Origin: Prinia subflava
Taxonomy: Eukaryota > Chordata > Aves > Passeriformes > Cisticolidae
Assembly: GCF_021018805.1 (NCBI RefSeq)
Contig: NC_086258.1
Location: 12,173,100 to 12,237,099 of the forward strand
Length of the DNA: 64,000 nt
Direction of reading: 5' to 3'
Under the pieces are notes generated by a model that searched no databases, was not told the DNA's origin, and saw only the letters and a program-made list of their open reading frames with translations. Position numbers and translations under genes: made by a program. Shown here in pieces: positions 39,401-51,400 of this stretch; positions within the stretch are counted from its first letter, which is position 1; each line of letters opens with the position of its first letter.

Positions 39401-42400
39401 GGGCTGTGGCTGCGGGCACAGGCACACAAAGAGCCCTTCTTCTTCTCCCTGATCCGATTATTCCTTCCCCCATCTTACCCGAGGGCCTTGGAGCGAGGCA
39501 GGAGGAGCTCAGGCGCGCTGCCCACGCTCTCCCCCACCCCAGGGCAGGTGGGCAGTGCCCCCGGGCACGGCGGGACCCAGGTGCGGGTCCTGCTCTGCCC
39601 CACTCCTGGCTGCACGTTTGGGATTTTGCTCTCCAGCCCCTGTGCCTGGCCGTGATGCTGCTCTCCGTGGCCATCCCGGGGCTGGGACATCACCTGGCAC
39701 TGTCCCCAACGCTTGGGTCACCAGCCTGGCTGTGCTGAGGGCTGCTGCTGCCCCAGACAGCCACTTACAGTCATACATAACACAGTGTTATGGTTGCTTT
39801 TGCCATATCTGGTAATTTTCTGGTTGAGATATTCACTTTCCTCTCCTGGGGAAGCCTCTCGTGCTGGGGCACTGCAGAGCCCCCTCGTTCTTGTCCCTCG
39901 TGGTGCTCCAGCCCAGCTTGGCCTCCCTCAGTGAAGCTGCAGGATGAGGGAGGATCCTGGGGCATCTCCCAGGCAGCTGGGAGGATTTTTTTGCTCTTTT
40001 TTTGTGTTTGTCAGGACAGGGTTGAGCATGGAGGTGTTCACTCCACCTCCCGCCATCCCTGCTAATCCCAGTGATGTTCTCTTCCCTTTAGACAATCATG
40101 GAGCAGTTCAATCCCAGCCTCAGGAATTTCATTTCTATGGGGAAGACCTATGAAAAAGCCTTAGCAAGTAAGTGACACTGGGGCTGCCAGGCTGGGGAGG
40201 GGGGAAAGCCGGGAAACCTTTGGGTTCTGTTGAAAATCTTTGGGGGTTTGCTGGAAAGTTCCTTGTTCCCGTGGGGAAGGAACTGGCAGGATGGTTCTTG
40301 GACCAGTTGGGATGTGCAGGGCCATGGATGTGGGAGGGATTCCAGGGAGAAAATGTTGGGAGGCAGCAGGATAACAAACACATCTCCGAACAGTTCATCT
40401 TTAAATGGTTGTTTAAAAAACTGAGAATTGAGATGTTAAGCTGTGTTTAAAGAGGCGTTATTGAAATGTTTAAATTGCCCAGAAGAATGAAGAGAAGGGA
40501 ACACCCTAAAAGTCTTGATGGCAGCTCTTGACTGGGAATGCAGGATCCTATTGGGAGCCATTAGCGAGGTGTAGATTTAAGTGATCAAAAGGAAGCTGCG
40601 AATTGATTAAACCCCAAAATGGACTATTCTGACTTAAAACTGGCTTTGGGCACTGCCTGCGCCCCCTCAGCTGGGCTTTAAGGAGGTTTAAGCTTTGCCC
40701 AACCCAGAGCTGTGTTTTTCCAGGGTGGGCTCTGCTCCCTTCAGAGCTGCACGTGTCCCCTGGATTTTATTTTTGAATGATCCCAGTGAAAGTGCCCGTG
40801 GGGCAGAGTCTCTCATCATCCTCAGCCAGCGGGGAAAAAGCACTTTGGTGTCTCCTGCCCTGCCGGGCTCTGGGTCCCGACCTTGGGCAGGGTGGCTGCT
40901 CCTGCTCCCTGCCCGCAGCACATTTTCCTTCCCACGAGCCCAGTGAAGCTCCCGGCTGTTTCCATCAGGATTTCTAAGCCCTCCCCCTGTTCCCAGGTGC
41001 CCCGGACGCAGCGTCCTGCCAGCGCCGGGCACTGGTTTAAACTGGGATTTAATGGCTCAGCCAGCCGTGCCGGGAAGGGCCCGTCCAGCCCGCTCCACTG
41101 CCCAGGACTCTGATCCCAGGGAAGGGGCACGGCTCCCCCAGGAGCAGCAGCCTCCCCCGAAATCCCTTTCCCCAAATCCCTGGGGATGTCAGCGGAGTGG
41201 GGTTCACGGTTTGGGGGCGCTTTTCCCTGCAGGGAAGGGAGCAGAGGCAGGGTGTGACAGCGAGAAGAGCTGTTTACCCTTGGGACTGTGTTTTTTTAAT
41301 TTATTCTTCTGAAATGCTCACCCGATAACTGAGCGCTAATTACCTGCGAGGTGGATCTGTTTATCCCGGGCTGTCCTGTGACACTCGGGATGAGCACTGG
41401 GATCACTGGCTTCGTGCTTTTCCCACATCCCTGCTGTGCAAACGCTGTGGAGCCAAGGATCTTCCTGCGATTTTTACCTTGGCTTGGGTCATCCTTCCCC
41501 TCGGATCCCGGGCTGGGAGGCAGCTGGAGGAAGTGCAGGACCCAGGAGGCAGAGCAGAGGCAGCGTTGGAAGGCTGGAGCTGGGGCTGTACAGCGTGTTC
41601 TGTGATTAGAGGAAACCCCCTGCTTATCTGATTAGAGTCAAGTGTGTAGCTGGAATGTCAACAAACAGGGCTGAACTATAATGAAAGTCTGTGATATTCA
41701 ATTATTGCGCAGTGATTTCTCGCAGCAGCATTAGCAGCCTGATGCTTGCACTGCAATGAAAGGCACCACAGTCCTGCACGTCCCTTTTCTGATCCTGAAT
41801 TACCCTGTAATCTCACTGCTGCAGCTTTCTCTGCTCGCTTTTCCTCTGTTTGTTGTGTGGTCCCTCCCCGTGGGGTTCAGCCCTTTGAGGTAATCCCTAT
41901 TTTAGTGCCTGGTGTCCCCTCAGTGCCCCAGGAGTTCTCACAGCCACGAAGGAGAACGTAACCTCCGTTTTTTGGTGCTTTTTAGGCATGACATACGCAG
42001 CCAAAGGGTACTTTGATGCTCTGGTGAAGATGGGAGAGTTGGCCAGTGAAAGCCAAGGATCGAAGGAATTGGGTAAGTCCCATTTGCTGCTAAATGGAGC
42101 TGCAGATTCCCAGCCCAGGAATGGGACAGGTCTTTGGTGCTGCTGGGGACGACGAGCTCAGCGTGGAGCTGCTGCTGCCCTGCCTCAGTGCTGCTCTGTA
42201 TCACTGTTAGTGCAGTTTGGAAGAGCCCCTGGAGCTCTCGGTGTCAGGGCTTTGGCTCGTGGTGTTTTTGGAGAGCAGCTTTGTGCTGGGGTTTTTCACT
42301 TGGCGAAGGAGGAGCAGCAGATTTTGGCTGGGGAGCCGGGGCTGAGCTGCCCACGAGGGGCCGTGGAGGGGATGTGGGAAGGGGCAGGGGCTGCCCTGGG

Positions 42401-45400
42401 GCAGGGCTGTGCTGCTGGGGGTGCCCCTGTGTTGGTGGGGCTGGGGTTGTGCCCCGGGTGCTGCAGCTCTGCCCTGCTGGAGCCTCCTGTGCCCTGCCAG
42501 GACTCGTGTTTGCCCAATCGATGGCAGACGTCACGAGCTGTGGCTCTTGCTGCCTCCTTCCCCTTTCTCACACTTATTTCCCCAGTAAATCCTTTGGGAG
42601 CTGCTTTTCCAGACTCCCTGTTGCCCAGACATCCTCCTGTGTGCCACAGCCAGAGTTTGGGGTGACAATCCCAGTTCCCCTCCATGGTTTGGGGTGACAA
42701 TCCCAGTTTCTCTCATGGTTTGGGGTGACTCTCCCAGCTCCCCCTGGGATGCTGCACCTTTTGCAGATGTTAAGGCTCTCACGGAGTGAGATGGGCCTTG
42801 GTCTTGTGTCTCTGCAGTCCCAGGTGAACCCCTCCTCCTCCTCCTCCACCTCCTCCTCCTCCTCCTCCCCCTCCATCCCTCCCGCAGCTCCGGCTCCGTG
42901 GCGATGGCAAAGTGCTCATTAAATCGTCTCTCCGGGGCAGGCAATTAACAGAGAGGTTGAGCTGAAACGACTCTAAAGGCTGCAGGAGTCGGGGAGCAGC
43001 CCCTGGGCGCTGGGTTTGGTGTCAGGCCCCGCTCCCCCAGCCCTGCTGCTGCCTCGGAATTGTGCTGGGAAAAGCAGTAAGTGTCTATGGAAACCGAGTC
43101 GTGGATTAAAGCTGCCTGGAGCAATCTGCTTCTGTTTAATAAATAAAACAAAGAGCCCTGTGTGCTGAGGGCTGTGCAGAGCCTGTGGGGAGCTGCTGCT
43201 GCCTCCCTGGGGCTCAGGGACCCCCAGCCCTGGCCTGCTCCGGGGGCAGCAGCCCGGGGACCCCCACCCTGCGCCTCTGGGTCTGCTCACACTTCAGACC
43301 TGGATTTGGGGGCTCTGGCCCTGGTTCCTCACCCAAGGACCAGGGTTTGATGTCCTGGTGCAGTCTCCCCATGTGTGGCTCGAGTGTTTTGGGGTTTAAA
43401 AGGTTTCCAAACCACGGCTCCTTCCCCTGCTGGTGTGGACACATCCCGGGGAGGCTCCTGGCAGCCCCGGGCTCCTCAGCCCCGTGCTCTGCAGATCCTG
43501 CCTAGATTTGCTGTGGCAGCTGCTCCGGGCAGGAGAAAGTCGAGATAAAATTTCTGGCTGCAGCTCAGTGGAGCTGATAACAGCTGGGACACAACCCCCT
43601 CCCAGCAGATGTGAGAACAGCGCTGGGAACTGCTCTGGGCTGGGGCTGCTTTCCTGGGAACACCTTTGCCTTATCGGGCTGAGAGTGCCAGAAAGGGGCT
43701 CTGGGTTATTTCATGGGAAACCAACTGGTCTGGTCTGGGAGGGACCTTAAAGCCCCTCCAGTGCCACCCCTGCCATGGCAGGGACACCTTCCACCATCCC
43801 AGGCTGCTCCAAGCCCTGTCCAGCCTGGCCTTGGACACTGCCAGGGATGGGGAATTCATTTTAGAACAGTAAACAGGAATTGTCTTCATTGCTGCTGCCA
43901 TTCATGGTGTGCCCCCCAGCTCCCTCCCTGAGTGGGATTTTCTCCATGATTTTATAGGGAAAACTGCCTCAAGTTGTCAGCCAGGACCGCGGGGTGCTCT
44001 GGTCAGGATTGCAGCTCGTGTTCCCAGCCTCCATGGACAAAAATCAGAGATAATCGTGTTCCCTCCAAACCCCTCTCTTTCCCAGCCCTGTGGCACTGTC
44101 TGGTGGAGCCCTCTGCAGCACTGCTGGGGCTCAGCCCCTGCCTGCCCCTGGGGCTGCTGAGCACTCTGTATATTTTCTGAATTCCCCATCAGATTTCGGG
44201 CGCACAGACGGGATAATCCCACGTGGGGCTGGGAGAGCGTGATAGAAACAACAAAAATGGATAGAAACAACAAAAATGCTGCATAGAAAGAGCAATAATG
44301 CTGGATAGAAAGAGCAATAATGCCCGTGAGCTGTAATCAGCTCGGGGGGCTCTGTTTGCAGGGTCTGCTGGGGCTGTCTGAAGCCCCTGCCGAGGTTTGG
44401 GGTGTGCAGGGTTGGGGCTCTGGGCTGTTCCTTAGCACCCAGAGGTGCTCTGAGCTGTCGGGGTGCAGCTGGCAGTGCCCCGGAGCAGCAGCAGTGCCTT
44501 TGCTCTGTGCATTCCCTGCTGGCCCTGCTGGCATTTGGGATTGGGTCTGTGCCCACAGGTGCCCCTGGGAGAGGCTCCTCGGGCTGCTCTTCGCCCCCTC
44601 TGTGGTTGTGGCAGGGCCTTGAGGGAGGATGAGCTGCTGTGAGGAGCCTGTGCCTGAGCAGGGGAGGTTTGTAGCCCCTTCCAAGAAGCTCCAGCCTCAC
44701 TCGTGAGTCCTCAGGTGACTTTGGTCCTTGTCCAGCTCCTGCCTAGGTCCCTTGGATGCTGCTCAAAATGTCGTTTCTTTTGTCCTTCTTGAAAACTAGG
44801 CCATGACAAAGTCATGGAAAGGGGTTTTCTTCTCCTGGTGAGCAGAGCTGGAGACATTTCCCCGGGGATGCTGGGGCCAGAGCAGCACCTGCAGGGCTGC
44901 AGGTGGCTTCTGCTCAGCCCTTGTTTCTGGAAGGCCCCTTGGATGGGTGGAGCTGCTCTGGGTGACACACCAGGCTGTGAAAGGGCAGCTCAGGCAGTAA
45001 TTACTCAACCATTGTTGAGCTGAAAGGAGCCCCTGGCACATAATGGCTTTTTATTTCCACAATGAAATCAGGACATGGCACCTTCGTGGCTTGGATGAGA
45101 TTTTACAGCTTATCCAGTGCCACCCCTGGTGTGGGCGGACACCTTCCACTATCCCAGCCTGCTCCAAGCCCTGGACACTTCCAGGGGTGCAGGGGCATCC
45201 CTGAGTTCAGGCTCCCTCTCCCCTGCAGCTCCGGGGTCTGTCCTGGCAGTTCAGAGGTTTTGTGCTGCACCAGGTCCTCTGGGAGCAGGGATTAATTTGG
45301 TAACTGGATTTGTGGTTGCTTTGGGCAGAGGTGTGGATGGAGCCCCGAGGGGGATCAGGGACTGCTGGTGCCCGTGTGTGGCTGGGGACCAGCAGAGCTA

Positions 45401-48400
45401 CTGGTGTGCACTGGGAGCCAGAGCAGTGCCCAGGGGGACCCACAGCTCCAGGAAATGTTCCTGTGATTTGTGGCCGTGTCCCTGCTGGGCAGGTCAGCTC
45501 CTGGCTGGGAGATCTTTTTGTCCATCTCTTAAATTTGGGCTTAACAGTGCCCTTAACACCTTGTGGGTGACAGCTTCATGCTGGTGGAGGAAAGGGAGCT
45601 GCAGGGATGGGCTTGCTGAGGGTGCAGAAACACAAGGCAGCTCTCAAAGCCTTCTGCTGCCTCAGAACGGGGCTGTTCTCTGCCTCCACCCTGCCATGAG
45701 CAGCAGACGGCTCCTCCTCACCCACCTGTGAGTGGTGGTGCTGGAGGAGGGCTGTGAATGAGCATCTGTGAGGACCGTGTGGCCTGGCCGGGGCTCCCAG
45801 CGTGTGGCAGATGTGACACGTCTGGGTGTCACCTTCCCTGCTGTGGGGACAGCTTCCAGGGTTCCACCTGCTCCGTGCTGCTGTGCCTGAGGGATCCTGC
45901 AGGGGAAGGGGCCCGTGGGCTGCCCTCTGCCGTGCACCAGCACTGGGCAGGTTTTGGGGGCTTGGCCGGGTGTGTGGCCAGCTCCAGCTCCTGGGGGTGT
46001 TTGCCTCCCCTCTGGGGCTGCCAGAGGGATCAGAGGGCAATGTTTGATTACCCAGTGCCACCAGTACAGCTCCTGCCACAGCACTGGGCACTCGCTGGGC
46101 TGTGCATCCTGGCACGGATCCAGCACTGGCACTCATCCAGGGGGCTTTGAGGGGCACAGAACATCCCAGTGTCTGTGCTTGCACCCCTGGTGAAGGGCTC
46201 AATGCAGCTGCCCAGCCTGGGGGAGCCAGTTACTGGGAACTGGGAACCTGAGCCAGCGTGCCTTGGGAAGCTTCTGCTTTTCCCTTAACCTGGTCCCTTA
46301 ACAAACAAAGGAGGAACGCCGGGTCCTGGTGAGTTATCAGCACATCTCCCAGCCCTCTGGGGCTGGCAGAAGTGAAACCCTTGTGGGGAGGAAAGGGATG
46401 AGTCAGCGTGAGGAGCTGATTGTTTCCCCACACTCGGCTCCTTCCCTCTGCACACGGATGCTCCCAGCTGTCACTCCTGCCGTCGGAGCCTGGGCTGGGC
46501 TGGAAGTGCTCCCTGGCTCTGGGGAGCTGCTCTGGGCTGGCTCTGCCAGCCTGGCCCAGGTTCTGCCGCTGTGAGGGAAGAGCAGAAAAGATTGCAGAAG
46601 ATTCCAGTGGGATTGTTCAGGCTGGAAGAGCCCTCGAGGTCACTGAGCCCGACTGTTGACCCAAGTCCCCCAAGTGCCACCTGTACCTATGCTGGGTTTT
46701 GCCTCAGATTTGGCTGCCTCAGATCTTTGGCACCGAGGTGTTGTGTGAGCTGGGTTGTTGCTGGCTGGTTTTTTGGGGATGTGCCCAAATGCTGACCCCA
46801 GGAGCTGGGGCAGCCACGGTGCTGCTGGAGGGACATAGTCCCTGGCCACTGGCCACCACCTCCTGCTGCCCTTGCAGGACAGCCTGGGCTGCTGCAGCCC
46901 TGCACAAGCACCAGCGCGTTCTGTCCCTGAGCGCTCTGGCTCTTGGTTAGTGCCTAGCTAGTATTCTTATTAGAAATGGCCCATATCCTGTTTTAGAGCA
47001 GGGGTAAAAAAATAACCTTGAGTCTCTGACCACTCCGAAGCAAACCCTTGAGAGCTGGGTTCACCTCCTGGAGGGGCAGCTGGCTCCCGTGGTGCCAGCA
47101 GGGGTGGCAGGGATGTGGAACAACCTGTTCGCCTGTTGTGGGCTGGGTGTGGAAGGGCAGGGCCCACAGTAGCTGCTGCAGCTCTGCTGGCAGGACGATA
47201 CTGTGAGTCAGCCGTGACCACAGCCCCTCCTGCCGTGCTCTGCTCCTGCCCTTCCCCGCTCTGCCCCTGCCTCTGGGGGCAGCTGCGATGCTCCTCCGGG
47301 GGTTCCTCACCTGGAGGGTGTTTTGGAGCTGGGTACACTCACAGGGTGACCCTGCTGTCCTGCACGGGGGGAGCTCAGGGGTGGAGTTCCAAATCCCTCT
47401 GGCAGTGGGTGGGAGCGGCGGGGCTGCTGCCAGGGCTGTGCCCTGTGCCAGTCCCAGCCCTGCCACCGAGCCCCTGGGGTGGTCCCCTCAGCATTTCAGG
47501 GTGGTAGCCCTGGCACAGTGCCACAGGCTCTTTTCCAAGTGGAATTTTGGACTGTTTGGGCTTTGCAGCTACCGTGGTATCCCTTGGTCACAGTTTAGCT
47601 TCAGCCCTGCAGCTCTGGGTTGGCTTTGGGGTGAGATGTCTGCTGCAGTCCCACACGGTCTGTGGGGTTTGTGAAGCAGCTGTCGGGGTGGCAGAGGTGC
47701 TCTGTGGGAATTCACACCCTGCTGCTGCTGCTGCTGCTGCTTTGGGGGTTTAGTTCAAGTGCTGCCCAGCTGGGCTTGCAGTGGTGGCAGAGGCCACGGG
47801 AAGCCTGGGGCTGGCTCCTTTGGGGGCAGCTGAGGAGGGAGAGGCTCTGGAGGAAGCTGGAGAGGCTCTGGGCAGGCGTCCAGCTGCCTTCCTGCCACCC
47901 TGTGGGGCTGGGCTGAGGGGGGACAGCAGGGTCCCCTGGCAGGCTGTGCTGTGGGAAAGGCTCCGTGCTCTGCTGGCTTTGATGTGGGGCTGGAACGCCC
48001 CGGTGGGAGCCCAGGGGTGGTGGTGCAGCAGAAAGGTGAACCCAAAGATGGATATCAGTGCTGAGAGAGCACCACGAGCTGCCCTGGCTGCTGGGAAGGG
48101 GCCAATTCCCTGCCAGGGGAATGTGGAAGGGGGCAGAGTCCTCTTGCCCCAAAGCAGGGCTACCGGGGCTGGGTTTGGGGCCATGGATGTTATTTCTGCG
48201 TGCCCCAGGGGCTCTCAGTGGCTCAGGAGCTCGGTGATAGTGCCCAGAGCCCCCAGCCAGCCCCACGCCAGCGCTCCCAGGGCTTCCCCTCCAGCCAGAC
48301 AGGAAGGGAGAGGGACAGGGGCTGGTGCAAGCTTTGGGAATAGTGAGAGAGCCACCCCTGCACTGACACCCCGGCAAAGCCACCCCAGTGACACCAGGGC

Positions 48401-51400
48401 CTCCCTGCAGGGGAGTTGAGGCACTTCCCACCCCTGAGCTGTCTCAGCCCCAGCAGGAGCAGTTTCCTGGCCCTTTGCCTGGCCCTCCCTGCTCTGTGTG
48501 GCCCTGCAGGGCTGTGAGGTGGCCGGGCTGAGGGCTCCTCTCTGCTCAGCACCTGCAGAACCCACTGGGAATGTCGGCACGCCGTTTCCTCCTCTGCCAT
48601 CTGCTCTGGCTTTGTGGGACGCCCTGGGCACCGCTGGTCCCTCAGGGGACACAGGGGACGGTGGCCCTGCCAGCGGCCGTGCCACAGCCTGTTCTGTCAC
48701 TGCAGCAGAGGGGCCTGTGCCTGCCCAGGGATCGGCTTTTAGTGTTTGCAGAAGGGTTTGGGATGCAGTGCACGGTGCAAAGTACAAACTGCTCCAGCCA
48801 GGAGAGCAAAGCAGTGTTGAGGCAGGTTGTTCCTGGCCAGCTGGGGGTGTTGCCACTCAGCTGGCACGTGGTACCTGTGCCCAGGGACGTGACAGGACAG
48901 GCTGGGGCTGGGGCTGGCCCTGCATGTGCCAGGGGGAGCATGGACCAGCCTTGCTGTGCTGGGAGAGGGTCCCACTCCCTCCCTTGCCCCAGTGAGATGC
49001 TGGCTTTCATTTGCAAACAGCTCCACAGAGATTTGGAACCTCTTGGGAAGCTACAACCTGCCATGCTGCAAGGGAAAGCTTCCAAACTCAGCCCTGAAAA
49101 GAGCTGACAGAGCTGGGCTGTCCCCAAGGCGCGCTCTGATCCAGAGGCAGGGCTCATAGTGCTGGCTCCCTTCCTGAAGATGCTCCCGTGTGAGTGTCTG
49201 GCTCCAGCCTCGCTGGGGCTTCTGCTGAGCCAGGGCACAGCCCTTCCTCCAGGAACTGCACTGGGTGTGGGGCTGCAGCCCTGCACTGGAAAAGAAAAAT
49301 GAAAGGAAGTGGCAGAACAGAGCTGGGATTCCTTGGCTGCAGTGGGGATCCCAGGGCTTGGCCCTGTGTCCTGTGGCCTGCACCGAGTACCAGGGCTGTG
49401 TCTGTCCCTGTGCTGGGCCTGGGGAACAAGGGCTGTCCCTGGTGCTGGGCTCCTGCTGCTGCTCATCCTTGTCCCCTCCCTGCCCCTCAGGGCTCACCTG
49501 TGTGTCCGTGTCTCAGGTGAGCCCTGGCTCACTGCAGAGGTGGGCACGGGGGGTGCTCCAGGAGCCCCCCTGGGTCTGGCTGGGGACCCCTCCTTGCCAG
49601 CAGGGTTCTGCCTGCCCCAGCCCCGTGGTGTCCCCTGAGCTGGGTGCCTCAGACCCTCCCTGTCTTGTCTCCGCAGGGGATGTGCTCTTCCAGATGGCAG
49701 AGGTGCACAGGCAGATCCAGAACCAGCTGGAGGAGATGGTGAGTGCCCAGCCCGGTGTGCCAGGGTCCCTGTCAGTGGAAAATGCTTTTCTGTGCCTTGT
49801 CCAGATGACACCAGCCCCCCTGACATGGATTTGCTAAGCTCCAAAGGGTCTGCATTGCTCGGGCATCCTCTCCAGCGCTGCTGGGTCCTCTCTGAGTCCG
49901 TCCCTCGCTGCTCTCAGCCCGTGCAGCCCTGCTGCTGTGCCCTCCCTGGTGCCATCTGCTGCTCTGGGCAGCTCTGCCAGCCCTCCCCAAGCTCTGAGCG
50001 TTTTCTTTTCCCTGCAGCTCAAGTCCTTCCACAACGAGCTCCTGACGCAGCTGGAGCAGAAGGTGGAGCTGGACTCGCGGTACCTGAGTGTGAGTTCTGT
50101 GTGTGTGAGTCTGGCACAGCTCTGCCCTCGGGGTCCCCCCAGCAGCTGGGGGGTGTCACACCGTGCCCCAGCTCTGCCCCTGGGTACAGACGGGTCCCCA
50201 GTGTCACACAGGACAGTTGTCCCCTGTTTGCTCTCTGGGCCTTGGGAATCCCCCACAGGGGCTCTGCTTGTTCCTGTCACCCCTCGGCAGCAGCGGCCAA
50301 GGCTCAGAACTTTCTCCTGTCACATCCAGGCTGCGCTGAAGAAATACCAGACAGAGCAGAGGAGCAAGGGGGACTCCCTGGACAAGTGCCAGGCAGAGCT
50401 GAAGAAGCTCCGCAAGAAGAGCCAGGGCAGCAAGAACCCGCAGAAGTACTCGGACAAGGAGCTGCAGGTAGGGCTGGGGACACCAGGGGCTGCAGCCCGG
50501 GGGGCTGGCAGGGCTGTGGCAAACCCCTGGGGAAGGGTTTGCTGCTCTTTAGAGGAAGGGGAGCAGCAGCTTTAGGGGTGTGGGTGGCAAGAGGTGGCAG
50601 GCAGACCTGGGGACGGGCTGTCCCCATGGCACAGCGCAGAGTGGGGCTGCAGCTGCTGCCTGACCCTGCTCCGTGTGAGTGCCCACAGGGATCATCAATT
50701 CCTGCCGTGCCTGATCCATCGGCCCTGGGAGGCTGTTTGCTGGTGGATTCTGTGTGCCTGTGCCCCTTCCCCGGGGGCGGCAGCGCTGAATCAGAGCGCT
50801 GTGACGCCCGTGGGTGTGACACTGTGGGTGTGACACCCCTGGGTGTGACACCCGTGGGCCGGGGTCCCTGCCGGGGGTGGGCACGGGGGCAGCCAGAGCT
50901 CCCCACAGAGGGGGAGGCAGGGCTGGGTCTCGCTGAGGAGCATCCAGGGCACGTCCTGGCAGTGCCAAGGGGGGCTGTGGCACTCGGGTCACCGTGGGAT
51001 CCCACTCGGGTCACCGGGGATCCACAGCAGGGCTTTGTGCCCTCTGCACTCTGCAGATTTCTCTGTGGGCTCTGCCCCGGGCATGGCTGATCCAGGCAAA
51101 CCTTCAGGGGTAACTGATGCACCAACATGCCCTGAGTGCTGCTGCAGGAGCTGTGGCCGTGGAACAGTGCCACAAGTGGTGCTTGGAAAGGGGAAGATGA
51201 ATTCCCGAAGCCAGGAATTGTTAGTCTTGTGTCCAAGGCAGGAGTGTGTGTGCTATGCTGGGGCCAGGGTCTGTTTCTTCACATGTCAGAGGTCTGTGTC
51301 TGCTGAAGGAGACCTGGACACTGGTGGCACTTCACTTGTGAGAGTGAATTTGATGGCATTTAGTGGCATTTAGTCTCCAGCAGAGAGTTACAGTGAGGCT

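Larger units (their letters stand above)
33145..40091 (+). other. BAIAP2 intron 1
   Basis: A 6.9-kb first intron. It holds AT-rich islands at 34940-35165 and 35335-35520, a CR1 fragment at 36780-36935 and a repeat at 38328-38438. The rest is single-copy. Confidence 0.75.
40168..41985 (+). other. BAIAP2 intron 2
   Basis: A 1.8-kb intron without recognised repeats. It holds AT-rich candidate elements at 40380-40660 and 41265-41770. Confidence 0.75.
42073..49676 (+). other. BAIAP2 intron 3
   Basis: A 7.6-kb intron. It holds a 31-32-bp repeat and a CTC tract (42655-42890), AT-rich patches at 43065-43155 and 46940-47035, three antisense CR1 fragments and a CTG run. The stretch 47750-49670 is single-copy GC-rich DNA with no gene seen. 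Confidence 0.75.

Noticed and set aside
43138..43147. Two AATAAA hexamers in BAIAP2 intron 3
   Set aside because: No transcript ends are expected inside this intron and there is no preceding terminal exon; likely part of an AT-rich island.
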